From assembly GCA_012964845.1 (NCBI GenBank), contig DTTG01000229.1, positions 1 to 5,214 of the forward strand: a DNA stretch of 5,214 bases. The letters run 5' to 3'. Below are positions 1-5,214 of the stretch, piece by piece; the stretch's first letter is position 1; each line of letters begins with the position of its first letter. Source of the DNA: Fidelibacterota bacterium. Its GTDB lineage: Bacteria > Fidelibacterota > Marinisomatia > SCGC-AAA003-L08 > D37C17. The translations under genes were made by a program, and so were the position numbers. The notes below the pieces were generated by a model. The model worked only from the letters and a program-made list of their open reading frames with translations, searched no databases and was not told where the DNA came from.

Positions 1-106
1 AGCGGGTGCAATGGCAGTTGGCGCACCATTTTATGGGGAGAGTGAAGGTAAATTCCACTTCTCCGCACAGGCAGCCGCCAGAAATCGAATTACTCTTTGG
101 TTTCAT
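1..106 (-). CDS. GFA/CENP-V family zinc-binding protein, N-terminal fragment (3' end outside window)
   Basis: This partial gene encodes 35 visible residues and runs off the left edge. The peptide carries the N-terminal signature of the GFA (glutathione-dependent formaldehyde-activating enzyme-like, CENP-V) fold: a Gly-Gly-Cys-Leu-Cys-Gly motif at residues 10-15, then a beta strand (EVEFTF), then Cys28, Cys31, His32 and Cys33, of which CHC matches the family's usual CHCxxC zinc motif. The fold binds structural and catalytic-type zinc through these cysteines. Most bacterial members have no proven substrate, so formaldehyde detoxification should not be assumed. I chose the ATG at 104-106, which overlaps the 3' end of tatA by 17 bases. 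GTG and TTG codons lie just upstream in the same frame, and an in-frame TAA lies before them. The overlap suggests co-transcription and possibly translational coupling with tatA. The family call is fairly sure; the specific function is unknown. Confidence 0.75.
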   Translation of the reverse strand, partial: MKPKSNSISGGCLCGEVEFTFTLPIKWCANCHCTR

Positions 107-287
107 CAACTGCACTTTTTACATCTTCTGCAGCAGAGTTTACTTCATCTTTCAGGTCTTTGGTTGTTTTCCGAAATTCTTTTAAAGCTTTTCCCAAGCC
201 GCGGGCAAGTTCGGGAATTTTTTTACCCCCGAAGAGGATAATTATTACCAATACTACAAGTACAATTTCCCAAGGTCCTAAACTCAT
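90..287 (-). CDS. tatA: Sec-independent (twin-arginine) translocase subunit TatA
   Basis: This 65-residue protein has the standard TatA/TatE layout: a short N-terminus, one membrane helix at about residues 5-19, a Phe-Gly-Gly hinge at 19-21, then the conserved KKIPELARGLG block (22-32). An amphipathic helix follows to about residue 40, then a charged lysine- and glutamate-rich tail. TatA oligomers form or open the path by which folded proteins with twin-arginine signals cross the inner membrane, working with TatC (and TatB where present); neither partner is in this window. The FGGKK hinge and the very short tail favour TatA over TatB, although Glu7 in the membrane helix is a polar residue also seen in TatB-like proteins. 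The ATG start is supported by AAGGAG five bases upstream. The gene overlaps the start of the downstream GFA-like gene and lies 99 bp after the TPR gene. Confidence 0.93.
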   Translation of the reverse strand: MSLGPWEIVLVVLVIIILFGGKKIPELARGLGKALKEFRKTTKDLKDEVNSAAEDVKSAVDETKE

Positions 288-292
288 AACAT

Positions 293-298
293 CTCCTT
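293..298 (-). promoter_or_regulatory. Shine-Dalgarno site of tatA
   Basis: AAGGAG on the minus strand sits five bases before the tatA ATG. It is the only strong Shine-Dalgarno match I see before a start in this window. The TPR gene, cinA and the transposase have AT-rich or coupled starts instead, as is common in Bacteroidota. It fixes the tatA start and suggests that the small subunit is efficiently translated. Confidence 0.7.
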
Positions 299-326
299 GT
301 TTTTAGTAGTGTAATTTATTGTTGAA

Positions 327-377
327 GAGTTGCCTAACTCCATAGATAGTTTTTTATCTTAAATCCACAAGGGATTT
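327..377 (-). other. Two small hairpins in the TPR gene-tatA gap; possible weak terminator or processing region
   Basis: The 99-bp gap between the TPR stop and the tatA start holds two short perfect inverted repeats. Nearest the TPR gene, aaatcc (361-366) pairs with ggattt (372-377) around a 5-base loop. Further on, gagtt (327-331) pairs with aactc (336-340) around a 4-base loop. On the transcribed (minus) strand neither stem is followed by a run of T, so they do not form a textbook intrinsic terminator, and the stems are only 6 and 5 bp. They may mark partial termination, RNA processing, or nothing. I could not find a convincing TTTG/TAnnTTTG-type promoter for tatA in this gap. Confidence 0.25.
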
Positions 378-386
378 GCTGCAAAA

Positions 387-2642
387 TTATCGCCCGGAAA
401 TTTCTGAGCGCAATTGGTTGTACATCGTGCGGTCAAGCATATTGAGGATATCCAAGGTTTCTTTTACTTTTTTGTTTTTATTCAGCTTATAATAGGATTT
501 CCCCAATGCAAAATATATTTCCGGGTCTTCAGGATCAATTTTAAGCGCTTCCCTGAAAGTCCGTGCAGCATCTAATTCTTCATCTAAGCCAGAAAGGGAT
601 TTGCCAATAAAATACAATATTCGATGATCATTTTGTGATAATCCATTGGCTCTCTGTAATGCTAAAAGTGCAGCTGGATAATCACTTGTTTCAAAATAAC
701 ATTTACCTAAAAGAAAAAAAGCAATTTCATCATTTGAATTTTGAGCTATATATTCTTCAAAATATTGTGCTGCTATATTACAATCACCCACCTCCATATA
801 TGCCACGCCTAATTGGTATTTTATTTGCACATCATCAGGCTTCAGGAGCAGGGCTTCCTGGAATGCCAAAATAGCTGACATGAATTTCCCCTGAATACCA
901 TAAGTTAAAGCAAGCTGATAATACATTTGCATGGTAGGGATTGTACAATTTATGGCCTCATTAAAAATAATTTCTGCCTCATTAAATTCACCCAATTCGT
1001 TAAAAATACTCCCCATCCTGATCATTACTTCATAATTTTCATCATCAAATAGTAGAATATCTCTGTAAACATTTATTGCATTTTCAAAATATTTTAATTG
1101 ATAATAAGATTCTGCCAGGGCAATGTTAATATCCAATTCTTCAGGAAATATTTCCCTAATTCTATTATAGGTATCAATGGCTTCAGGAAAACGGTTCTCT
1201 GAAATGAAAATTTCGCCCATCGCCTTTAATACATGAATGCTGTCCGGTTGTGTTATAATGAATTGACGGAGGGGCTCCATTGCCTGTTTAAGCTGCCCGG
1301 TACGGTATAAAAGCATGCCCAACCGATAATGTACATCTTCAATTTCCGGAGAATACTCCCATGCCTGAGAATAAGCATTGACGGCTTTTTCAATTTCCAT
1401 AATGTTTTCATTGATGAGTCCGAGATAGTAAAAGGCAGGTCCATATTGTGGATTAATATTAATGGTTCTGTTAAATGCCTCTCTGGCCTGGATGATTTTT
1501 CCCGATTCAAAATATGACTTTCCTAAATTGTAATAAGTGTCACTATTTTCTGGATCCAAAAGAAGAGATTGGGTGAGATTTGGTATGGCCTCACGAAAAT
1601 TTTCATCTGCCATTAATGACAATCCTAAATAGTAATAGGAGATATGGTTATAGGGGTCAATTTTAAGAGACCTTCTTAAAGCAGAAGCAGCATCTCTAAA
1701 TTCACCTAAATGATACAGACATAACCCAACCCCAATTTGAGCATCTAAATTTTGTGGATTCAGCCACAATACTTTTTGGTATTGGAACAATGCATCAAAA
1801 TGTTCACCATTTTCAAAAAGTAAATTTGAATACAATAGGAGACCTCTTAAATCGGATGGCTGATTGTAAATATAACTTTGAATAAATCCGTAAGCTTCAT
1901 TTTTTGAAGAATTAAATAGCGCCAAATAAAAATAGGATGCACCAGTTGTATCATAATCAATTTGAAATGAAAATGCGTCCGTCATATTTTGTGCAAGAGT
2001 GGAATCATCTGGGAAGAAATCCATCAAAAATTGCAAATCCAGATTATCGGTTCGATTATCCAATGCTTCATTAAATTGAATGGCAGCTTCAGAATATAAA
2101 CCGTGTTCCATATACGATAATCCCAAATTCATTTTATCAAATGCCATATCTTCTTCAGGTGAAAAAAGGGTATTCTCTTCTAATGGGAATTCAGGATAAA
2201 TGTTATTGGGAGACTGAAAAATTGTAGAAATAGAATGTAATTGTTTTTCAACGATTTGCATTCCGAGGGAATCATTTTGGTAAGAGTAAATTTTTAAAAG
2301 GTTTAAGAGGGGAATCTCCAATGCATTTTTTTCCGATTGGAATGAGTTTTTAAATATTAATATTGCTTGCTGAAAATAATAATCTGCAATATCCGGCATT
2401 CCCATTATAGAATACATTTCACCCAGGCGATTTAGTGTTTCTCCCACTCTAATATCATCCTTGCCGTAGGCTGTTTCCTGCTCAGCCAATAAATCTTCAA
2501 ACACAATAATGGCATTGCTGTAATTCCCCTGATTGTAATAATTATCTGCCTTTGCTTGAAGCAGGATTAATTTGTCAGAATCTTGTGCAGAAACCTGAAT
2601 GGCAATCAACAGAATGAATAATGATGAATATAGAGTTTTCAT
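387..2642 (-). CDS. Exported protein with 14 consecutive tetratricopeptide repeats
   Basis: This 751-residue protein is predicted to be exported. Residues 1-20 are a signal peptide: Lys2, a hydrophobic core (LFILLIAIQ), and Val-Ser-Ala before Gln20, a type I cleavage pattern. There is no lipobox cysteine. Residues about 20-100 resemble two degenerate TPR units. Residues about 100-263 form a less regular region with further helical segments. From about residue 264 to 739 the chain divides into 14 back-to-back 34-residue TPR units, most with the usual small or aromatic positions (for example YYNLGKSYFESG) and Pro near the unit end (DPE, NPQ). A 12-residue tail (MYNQLRSEISGR) follows. No catalytic domain and no type IX sorting domain is visible. 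TPR solenoids bind protein partners, so an envelope scaffold or assembly role is plausible, but the partner is unknown. The gene follows the IS, with an 82-bp gap, and precedes tatA. The start is supported by the signal peptide; no clear Shine-Dalgarno site is seen. Confidence 0.9.
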   Translation of the reverse strand: MKTLYSSLFILLIAIQVSAQDSDKLILLQAKADNYYNQGNYSNAIIVFEDLLAEQETAYGKDDIRVGETLNRLGEMYSIMGMPDIADYYFQQAILIFKNSFQSEKNALEIPLLNLLKIYSYQNDSLGMQIVEKQLHSISTIFQSPNNIYPEFPLEENTLFSPEEDMAFDKMNLGLSYMEHGLYSEAAIQFNEALDNRTDNLDLQFLMDFFPDDSTLAQNMTDAFSFQIDYDTTGASYFYLALFNSSKNEAYGFIQSYIYNQPSDLRGLLLYSNLLFENGEHFDALFQYQKVLWLNPQNLDAQIGVGLCLYHLGEFRDAASALRRSLKIDPYNHISYYYLGLSLMADENFREAIPNLTQSLLLDPENSDTYYNLGKSYFESGKIIQAREAFNRTININPQYGPAFYYLGLINENIMEIEKAVNAYSQAWEYSPEIEDVHYRLGMLLYRTGQLKQAMEPLRQFIITQPDSIHVLKAMGEIFISENRFPEAIDTYNRIREIFPEELDINIALAESYYQLKYFENAINVYRDILLFDDENYEVMIRMGSIFNELGEFNEAEIIFNEAINCTIPTMQMYYQLALTYGIQGKFMSAILAFQEALLLKPDDVQIKYQLGVAYMEVGDCNIAAQYFEEYIAQNSNDEIAFFLLGKCYFETSDYPAALLALQRANGLSQNDHRILYFIGKSLSGLDEELDAARTFREALKIDPEDPEIYFALGKSYYKLNKNKKVKETLDILNMLDRTMYNQLRSEISGR

Positions 2643-2724
2643 TTTGCTTTAAAAATAAACAAGGTATTTCAAATGCATATTAAATGGGGATGTTCCGAAA
2701 TAAATTTATCTTAATATTGATTTA
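2643..2724 (-). promoter_or_regulatory. Leader of the TPR gene with a weak, possibly IS-hybrid promoter
   Basis: This 82-bp AT-rich gap lies between the IS end and the TPR start. Reading toward the TPR gene, TTTA at 2731-2728 (inside the IS terminal repeat) is followed after 19 bases by TAAATTTA at 2708-2701. This resembles the Bacteroidota promoter pattern TTTG, about 19 bases, TAnnTTTG, but both boxes lack their final G. In DNA this AT-rich, such near matches arise easily, so this is a candidate only. No Shine-Dalgarno sequence is visible before the TPR ATG; the leader ends in an A/T-rich stretch (TTTATTTTTAAAGCAAA), as is usual for this phylum. Confidence 0.2.
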
Positions 2725-2750
2725 GGGTAAAGTCGTAAAAGAGCCACTAA
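2725..2750. repeat. Left terminal inverted repeat of the IS (transposase 3' side)
   Basis: This end pairs with 3554-3579 in inverted orientation, with 21 of 26 positions identical. The outer 11 bases (GGGTAAAGTCG) and an inner block (GCCACTAA) are perfect, separated by a mismatched core. The transposase stop codon (TAG, 2747-2749) lies inside the inner conserved block, so the repeat and the coding end overlap. Confidence 0.9.
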
Positions 2751-3535
2751 ACATGACACCTTCCAAGTTGTTGAAGAATGAGTTTTTTCTGTAAATCAAT
2801 ACTATCATTTCTATGATTATATTTCCAAACATATTCAGCCAGATACAATGGCAATCTCTCCTTTCTGATACCACCTTTGGCAGAGAGTCTTCTTTTAAGA
2901 TATCCCCAGAACCCTTCAAGACCATTAATGTGGTTACCCTTACCATCACTATACTCACCTTCATTATGTTTTACCATGCGATGTACATAGCCATTTGCAG
3001 CAACGCCAGTGTAGCTTTTCCAGGTATCAGAACAGACCGTACTTCCAAGCTCTACCCATCTGGAGATCAAGGGTAATAATGTCTTTGCTTCTAGATCATC
3101 AACCACTTGAGCCCATACCTTCCCACCCCGGCATAAAATACCAAATACGGGCGTTTTGGAAGTTCCTCTACCACGCTTACTGCCACCTGCTTTTGCGCTG
3201 TGTCTTTTGTTCTTCCACTGCCCTCCAATATAGGTTTCATCAACTTCAACAGTACCTGAAAAGATATCCAGAGTACCTTTCTGAAAACTGTTTCTTACAT
3301 AGGTTAAAGCACGCAAAATACGTTGTCTGTGAACCCTTGTTTCCTGAGCTATTGCAACTACTGGTAAACCCCTTAAAAACCAGTGCAAAATATTGGACCA
3401 TTCTTTCCGGGTTAAATGCAGGGGCAATTTGCCGGGTTTCCATTCGTAGCCACAACTGCTGCATCGCACCTTTTCTCTTCGGACAGAGTAAAGCTTTTGA
3501 CAGCCACAACGTAAACACTTTAATCGCTTTTTCAT
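2747..3535 (-). CDS. IS1595-family DDE transposase (ISXO2-like)
   Basis: This 262-residue enzyme cuts and joins the ends of its own IS. Residues 7-28 form a zinc ribbon (Cys7, Cys10, Cys25, Cys28, with an extra Cys12). Residues about 45-80 contain a helix-turn-helix-like segment with an arginine-rich recognition helix (RVHRQRILRAL). The catalytic ISXO2-like domain follows: Asp99 in VEVDETYIGG, a basic linker (KRGRGTSKTPVFGI, 121-133), Asp170 in VCSDTWKSY, then HINGLEGFWGYLKRRL (202-217). Glu207 sits seven residues before Lys214, a DDE+7K arrangement. Asn204 is an alternative third-position residue, since DDNK types occur in this family. The frame is uninterrupted and of typical length, so the enzyme could be active. 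The ATG at 3533-3535 is the first usable ATG after an in-frame TAA in the terminal repeat. No clear Shine-Dalgarno site is visible. Confidence 0.95.
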   Translation of the reverse strand: MKKRLKCLRCGCQKLYSVRREKVRCSSCGYEWKPGKLPLHLTRKEWSNILHWFLRGLPVVAIAQETRVHRQRILRALTYVRNSFQKGTLDIFSGTVEVDETYIGGQWKNKRHSAKAGGSKRGRGTSKTPVFGILCRGGKVWAQVVDDLEAKTLLPLISRWVELGSTVCSDTWKSYTGVAANGYVHRMVKHNEGEYSDGKGNHINGLEGFWGYLKRRLSAKGGIRKERLPLYLAEYVWKYNHRNDSIDLQKKLILQQLGRCHV

Positions 3536-3553
3536 ATGTGTAATTTATCAACA

Positions 3554-3579
3554 TTAGTGGCTAAACTGCGACTTTACCC
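3554..3579. repeat. Right terminal inverted repeat of the IS (transposase 5' side)
   Basis: This is the inverted match of 2725-2750. Its outermost six bases, read on the minus strand, are GGG TAA and fall in the cinA reading frame, providing a final glycine codon and the stop. The repeat ends 18 bp before the transposase ATG. Confidence 0.9.
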
Positions 3580-4797
3580 TTGTTCAATTGCCAATCGTGT
3601 AATATTTAAAGCTGCTGTGGTGGTCATTTCCCGATGGATATTTCTACCATAATTAAAATTATATTTTTTCACCATTGATTTTTCTGGCGTTACTACTCCA
3701 ATATAAACCAATCCAACAGGTTTTGTTTTTGTCCCTCCACTCGGTCCTGAAATACCCGTAGTACTAATACCAATATCTGCTCCGGTTTTAGCTCTAACCC
3801 CCTTTGCCATTTCCAAGGCAACCTCTTCACTCACAGCTCCAAATTTTTGAATAATATCATTGGGAACATTTAACAGAGAGGTTTTCAATTGATTGCTGTA
3901 GGCTGTAACGCTTCCTAAAAAATATTCTGAGCTTCCGGCAGAATCTGTTAAACGCTTGCCAATTAATCCACCAGTACAGGATTCGGCTGTAGCGATGGTG
4001 AATTTATATTCAATTAATTTGAGTCCGAGAATTTCTTCTAAAGTGTTGTCATTTATCCCATAAGCATAGGGCAGCATGGCCTTAAAGAATTCATCTTTTA
4101 CATTGAGTAGGTTTTCATTTTCATCCAACTTATTTATTCTGAATGATACACCTGAATAATGAGGTAGAAATGCAAATCGAAATGAATGTGAATATTTTTC
4201 CATTAACCCGTTTACTTTTTCTGCCAAATGGCTTTCCATAATACCAGCCGTTTTTATGGTAATGAAATTTTCTACGGGGGTCTTTTTAATATAATTTGGG
4301 ATGATATATTTATTTACCATACTTCGCATTTCTCCTGGAACTCCCGGCATGATAAATGTATGTGTGCCTTTAATTAATAAGTGCATGCCAAGTGCAGTAC
4401 CATTATCATTGGGAATTACATCAGCTGTTTTAAGGAGCATTGCCTGGCTGCGGTTACTTTCAGGCATTTTAATGGATCGTTTTTCAAAATGTTGCTTTAA
4501 TTGTAAATAATAATTTTCATCAAAAATAATTTCATCATCCAATAGTTGACGAAAAGCCTCTTTGGTTATATCATCATGAGTGGGTCCTAAGCCGCCGGTG
4601 ACAAACAAAAAATCATATTTATCATCCAATATATTTTGTGTTTCAGAAATAATATCATTAAGCTTATCTCCAACGGTAATTTTTTTTGTGATTCTGATAT
4701 TGTAGGGAAGCAGGATTGTGCCCAGCCAGGAAGAATTTGTATCAACGGTGAAACCCTGAAGGAGTTCATCGCCGATGGTGAGTACAGCTGCGTTCAC
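3574..4797 (-). CDS. cinA: CinA-like protein: MoCF-like domain plus PncC nicotinamide-nucleotide amidohydrolase domain
   Basis: This 407-residue two-domain protein has an N-terminal MoaB/MogA-like domain (about 1-165), shown by TIGDELLQG (7-15), TGGLGPTHDD (67-76), NDNGTALG (129-136) and MPGVPGEM (149-156). A linker region spans about 170-255. The C-terminal CinA/PncC domain (about 258-407) has AESCTGG (270-276), AYSN (298-301), GAVSEE (319-324) and TGISGPSGGTKTKPVG (346-361). In studied members the C-terminal domain deamidates NMN to nicotinate mononucleotide, and the N-terminal domain can hydrolyse ADP-ribose, linking the protein to pyridine nucleotide recycling. Both sets of motifs look intact. 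The start is GTG (4795-4797), overlapping the pgpA stop as GTGA, so translational coupling is likely. The last codon (Gly) and the TAA stop come from the terminal repeat of the IS. The length is close to the usual 400-420 residues, so at most a few terminal residues have changed. Confidence 0.95.
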   Translation of the reverse strand: MNAAVLTIGDELLQGFTVDTNSSWLGTILLPYNIRITKKITVGDKLNDIISETQNILDDKYDFLFVTGGLGPTHDDITKEAFRQLLDDEIIFDENYYLQLKQHFEKRSIKMPESNRSQAMLLKTADVIPNDNGTALGMHLLIKGTHTFIMPGVPGEMRSMVNKYIIPNYIKKTPVENFITIKTAGIMESHLAEKVNGLMEKYSHSFRFAFLPHYSGVSFRINKLDENENLLNVKDEFFKAMLPYAYGINDNTLEEILGLKLIEYKFTIATAESCTGGLIGKRLTDSAGSSEYFLGSVTAYSNQLKTSLLNVPNDIIQKFGAVSEEVALEMAKGVRAKTGADIGISTTGISGPSGGTKTKPVGLVYIGVVTPEKSMVKKYNFNYGRNIHREMTTTAALNITRLAIEQG

Positions 4798-5214
4798 AAA
4801 ATGGAAGCAATACCAGAGACGATTGCCAGAGTAAATACACCGGCTAAAACATCATCCAGCATAATTCCCCATCCACCAGGGAGGTTTTGGACTTGATAAA
4901 TAAAAGATGGTTTTAGAATATCAAAAATTCGGAAAACAATAAAAGCGAGAAGGTAAAGACCATAACTATGAGGAAGCATAAAAAGTGAAATTCCCATACC
5001 CACGGCTTCATCAATTACCACTTCGGAGGGGTCATGAACCTGCATATATTTTGCAACTTGTTGAGATGAATACACACCCAATACAAAGAGTATTAAAATT
5101 ACGGAAAGATGAACTGAGGTGGTTACCGGGAGAAAAAGCCATAAAATTAATGCCCCCATACTTCCCCAAGTCCCCGGTGCAATGGGAAGTTTGCCAAGGT
5201 AAAAAAAGGTGGCT
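4794..5214 (-). CDS. pgpA: Phosphatidylglycerophosphatase A, C-terminal part (5' end outside window)
   Basis: This membrane enzyme removes the terminal phosphate of phosphatidylglycerol phosphate to give phosphatidylglycerol. The frame stays open to the right edge: 18 residues before the first internal Met (5157-5159) read as YLGKLPIAPGTWGS, the conserved PgpA N-terminal block, so that Met is not the start and the gene continues outside. About 139 residues are visible of a family usually 150-170 long. Other signatures are HDPSEVVIDEAVGM (the acidic catalytic block), FRIFDILKP and LPGGWGIMLDDVLAG. Hydrophobic stretches suggest membrane segments after the GTWGS block (ALILWLFLPV), at VILILFVLGVY, around the GISLFML/YLLAFIVF region, and near the C-terminus (VFTLAIVSGIASIL). 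The TGA stop overlaps the cinA GTG start by four bases, so the two genes are surely co-transcribed. Confidence 0.93.
   Translation of the reverse strand, partial: ATFFYLGKLPIAPGTWGSMGALILWLFLPVTTSVHLSVILILFVLGVYSSQQVAKYMQVHDPSEVVIDEAVGMGISLFMLPHSYGLYLLAFIVFRIFDILKPSFIYQVQNLPGGWGIMLDDVLAGVFTLAIVSGIASIL

Larger units (their letters stand above)
2725..3579 (-). mobile_element. IS1595-family (ISXO2-like) insertion sequence, apparently complete
   Basis: This 855-bp element is bounded by imperfect inverted repeats beginning GGGTAAAGTCG at both ends and holds a single intact transposase gene that fills almost all of it. The length, the one-gene layout, the GGG-type ends and the ISXO2-like transposase all fit the IS1595 family, which typically makes 8-bp target duplications. 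Here the flanking octamers are ttgattta (2717-2724) and ttgttcaa (3580-3587), which agree at only 5 of 8 positions, so a clean duplication is absent. The element looks richer in GC than the surrounding genes, consistent with arrival from elsewhere. It sits at the very end of cinA and in the same orientation as all neighbours. No passenger gene is present. Boundaries come from the repeat termini and could be off by a base. Confidence 0.9.

Noticed and set aside
11..241. Plus-strand frame at the left edge
   Set aside because: It overlaps tatA and the GFA-like gene in antisense. The minus-strand products are recognisable families, while this one is not.
361..377. Intrinsic terminator after the TPR gene
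   Set aside because: The stem is only 6 bp and AT-rich, and no T run follows on the transcribed strand, so it was kept only as a low-confidence hairpin.
2995..3543. A 182-codon open frame on the plus strand
   Set aside because: It lies entirely antisense to the transposase and its translation has no recognisable domain. It is a shadow of the codon pattern on the other strand.
3246..3554. A 102-codon minus-strand frame overlapping the transposase start, suggesting a two-ORF (frameshifting) IS
   Set aside because: It is a different frame inside the zinc-ribbon and HTH coding region. The 262-codon frame alone contains the whole family domain set, so no frameshift is needed.
5157..5159. Internal ATG as the start of pgpA
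   Set aside because: The conserved PgpA block (LPIAPGTWGS) lies upstream in the same frame up to the window edge, so the gene starts outside the window.
1..5214. CRISPR array, tRNA or rRNA genes, riboswitch, phage attachment site, or a novel defence system
   Set aside because: No regularly spaced direct repeats, tRNA-like cloverleaf or conserved RNA motif was seen by eye. All gaps between genes are under 100 bp, and every recognised gene is a housekeeping or IS gene.

Overview
The window is one AT-rich, gene-dense stretch in which every convincing gene is read from the minus strand, so transcription runs from the right edge to the left. Several features suggest Bacteroidota: low GC, AT-rich leaders with few Shine-Dalgarno sites, a signal peptide ending in a 'SAQ' type cleavage site, and a stand-alone short TatA beside a large exported TPR protein. 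This is inferred from sequence style, not from a database match.

Right part, in transcription order. The 3' portion of a phosphatidylglycerophosphatase A gene (pgpA, its start lies beyond the right edge) overlaps a full-length cinA gene by four bases (GTGA). cinA encodes a two-domain CinA protein: an N-terminal MoCF-biosynthesis-like domain and a C-terminal PncC/NMN amidohydrolase domain. The cinA reading frame runs directly into an insertion sequence, whose first six bases (GGG TAA) supply its last codon and its stop.

Middle. An apparently complete 855-bp IS1595-family (ISXO2-like) element occupies 2725-3579. It has 26-bp imperfect terminal inverted repeats and one intact 262-codon DDE transposase with an N-terminal zinc ribbon. 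The flanking octamers match at only 5 of 8 positions, so no clean target duplication remains. If the element is removed, the cinA frame would end two codons past the junction and the TPR gene would start 68 bp later, so pgpA, cinA and the TPR gene may once have been a single transcription unit.

Left part. A 751-residue exported protein has a signal peptide, a degenerate N-terminal TPR-like region and 14 consecutive 34-residue TPR units. A 99-bp gap with two small hairpins follows. Next come tatA, which has a good Shine-Dalgarno site, and the first 35 codons of a GFA/CENP-V-type zinc-binding protein whose start overlaps the end of tatA and which leaves the window at the left edge.

The genes are mostly housekeeping: phospholipid synthesis, pyridine nucleotide salvage, twin-arginine export and an exported scaffold-like protein. 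I found no defence system, CRISPR array, RNA gene or clearly undescribed system. The most interesting points concern the IS: how it terminates cinA, its mismatched flanks, and a possible hybrid promoter at its outgoing edge.
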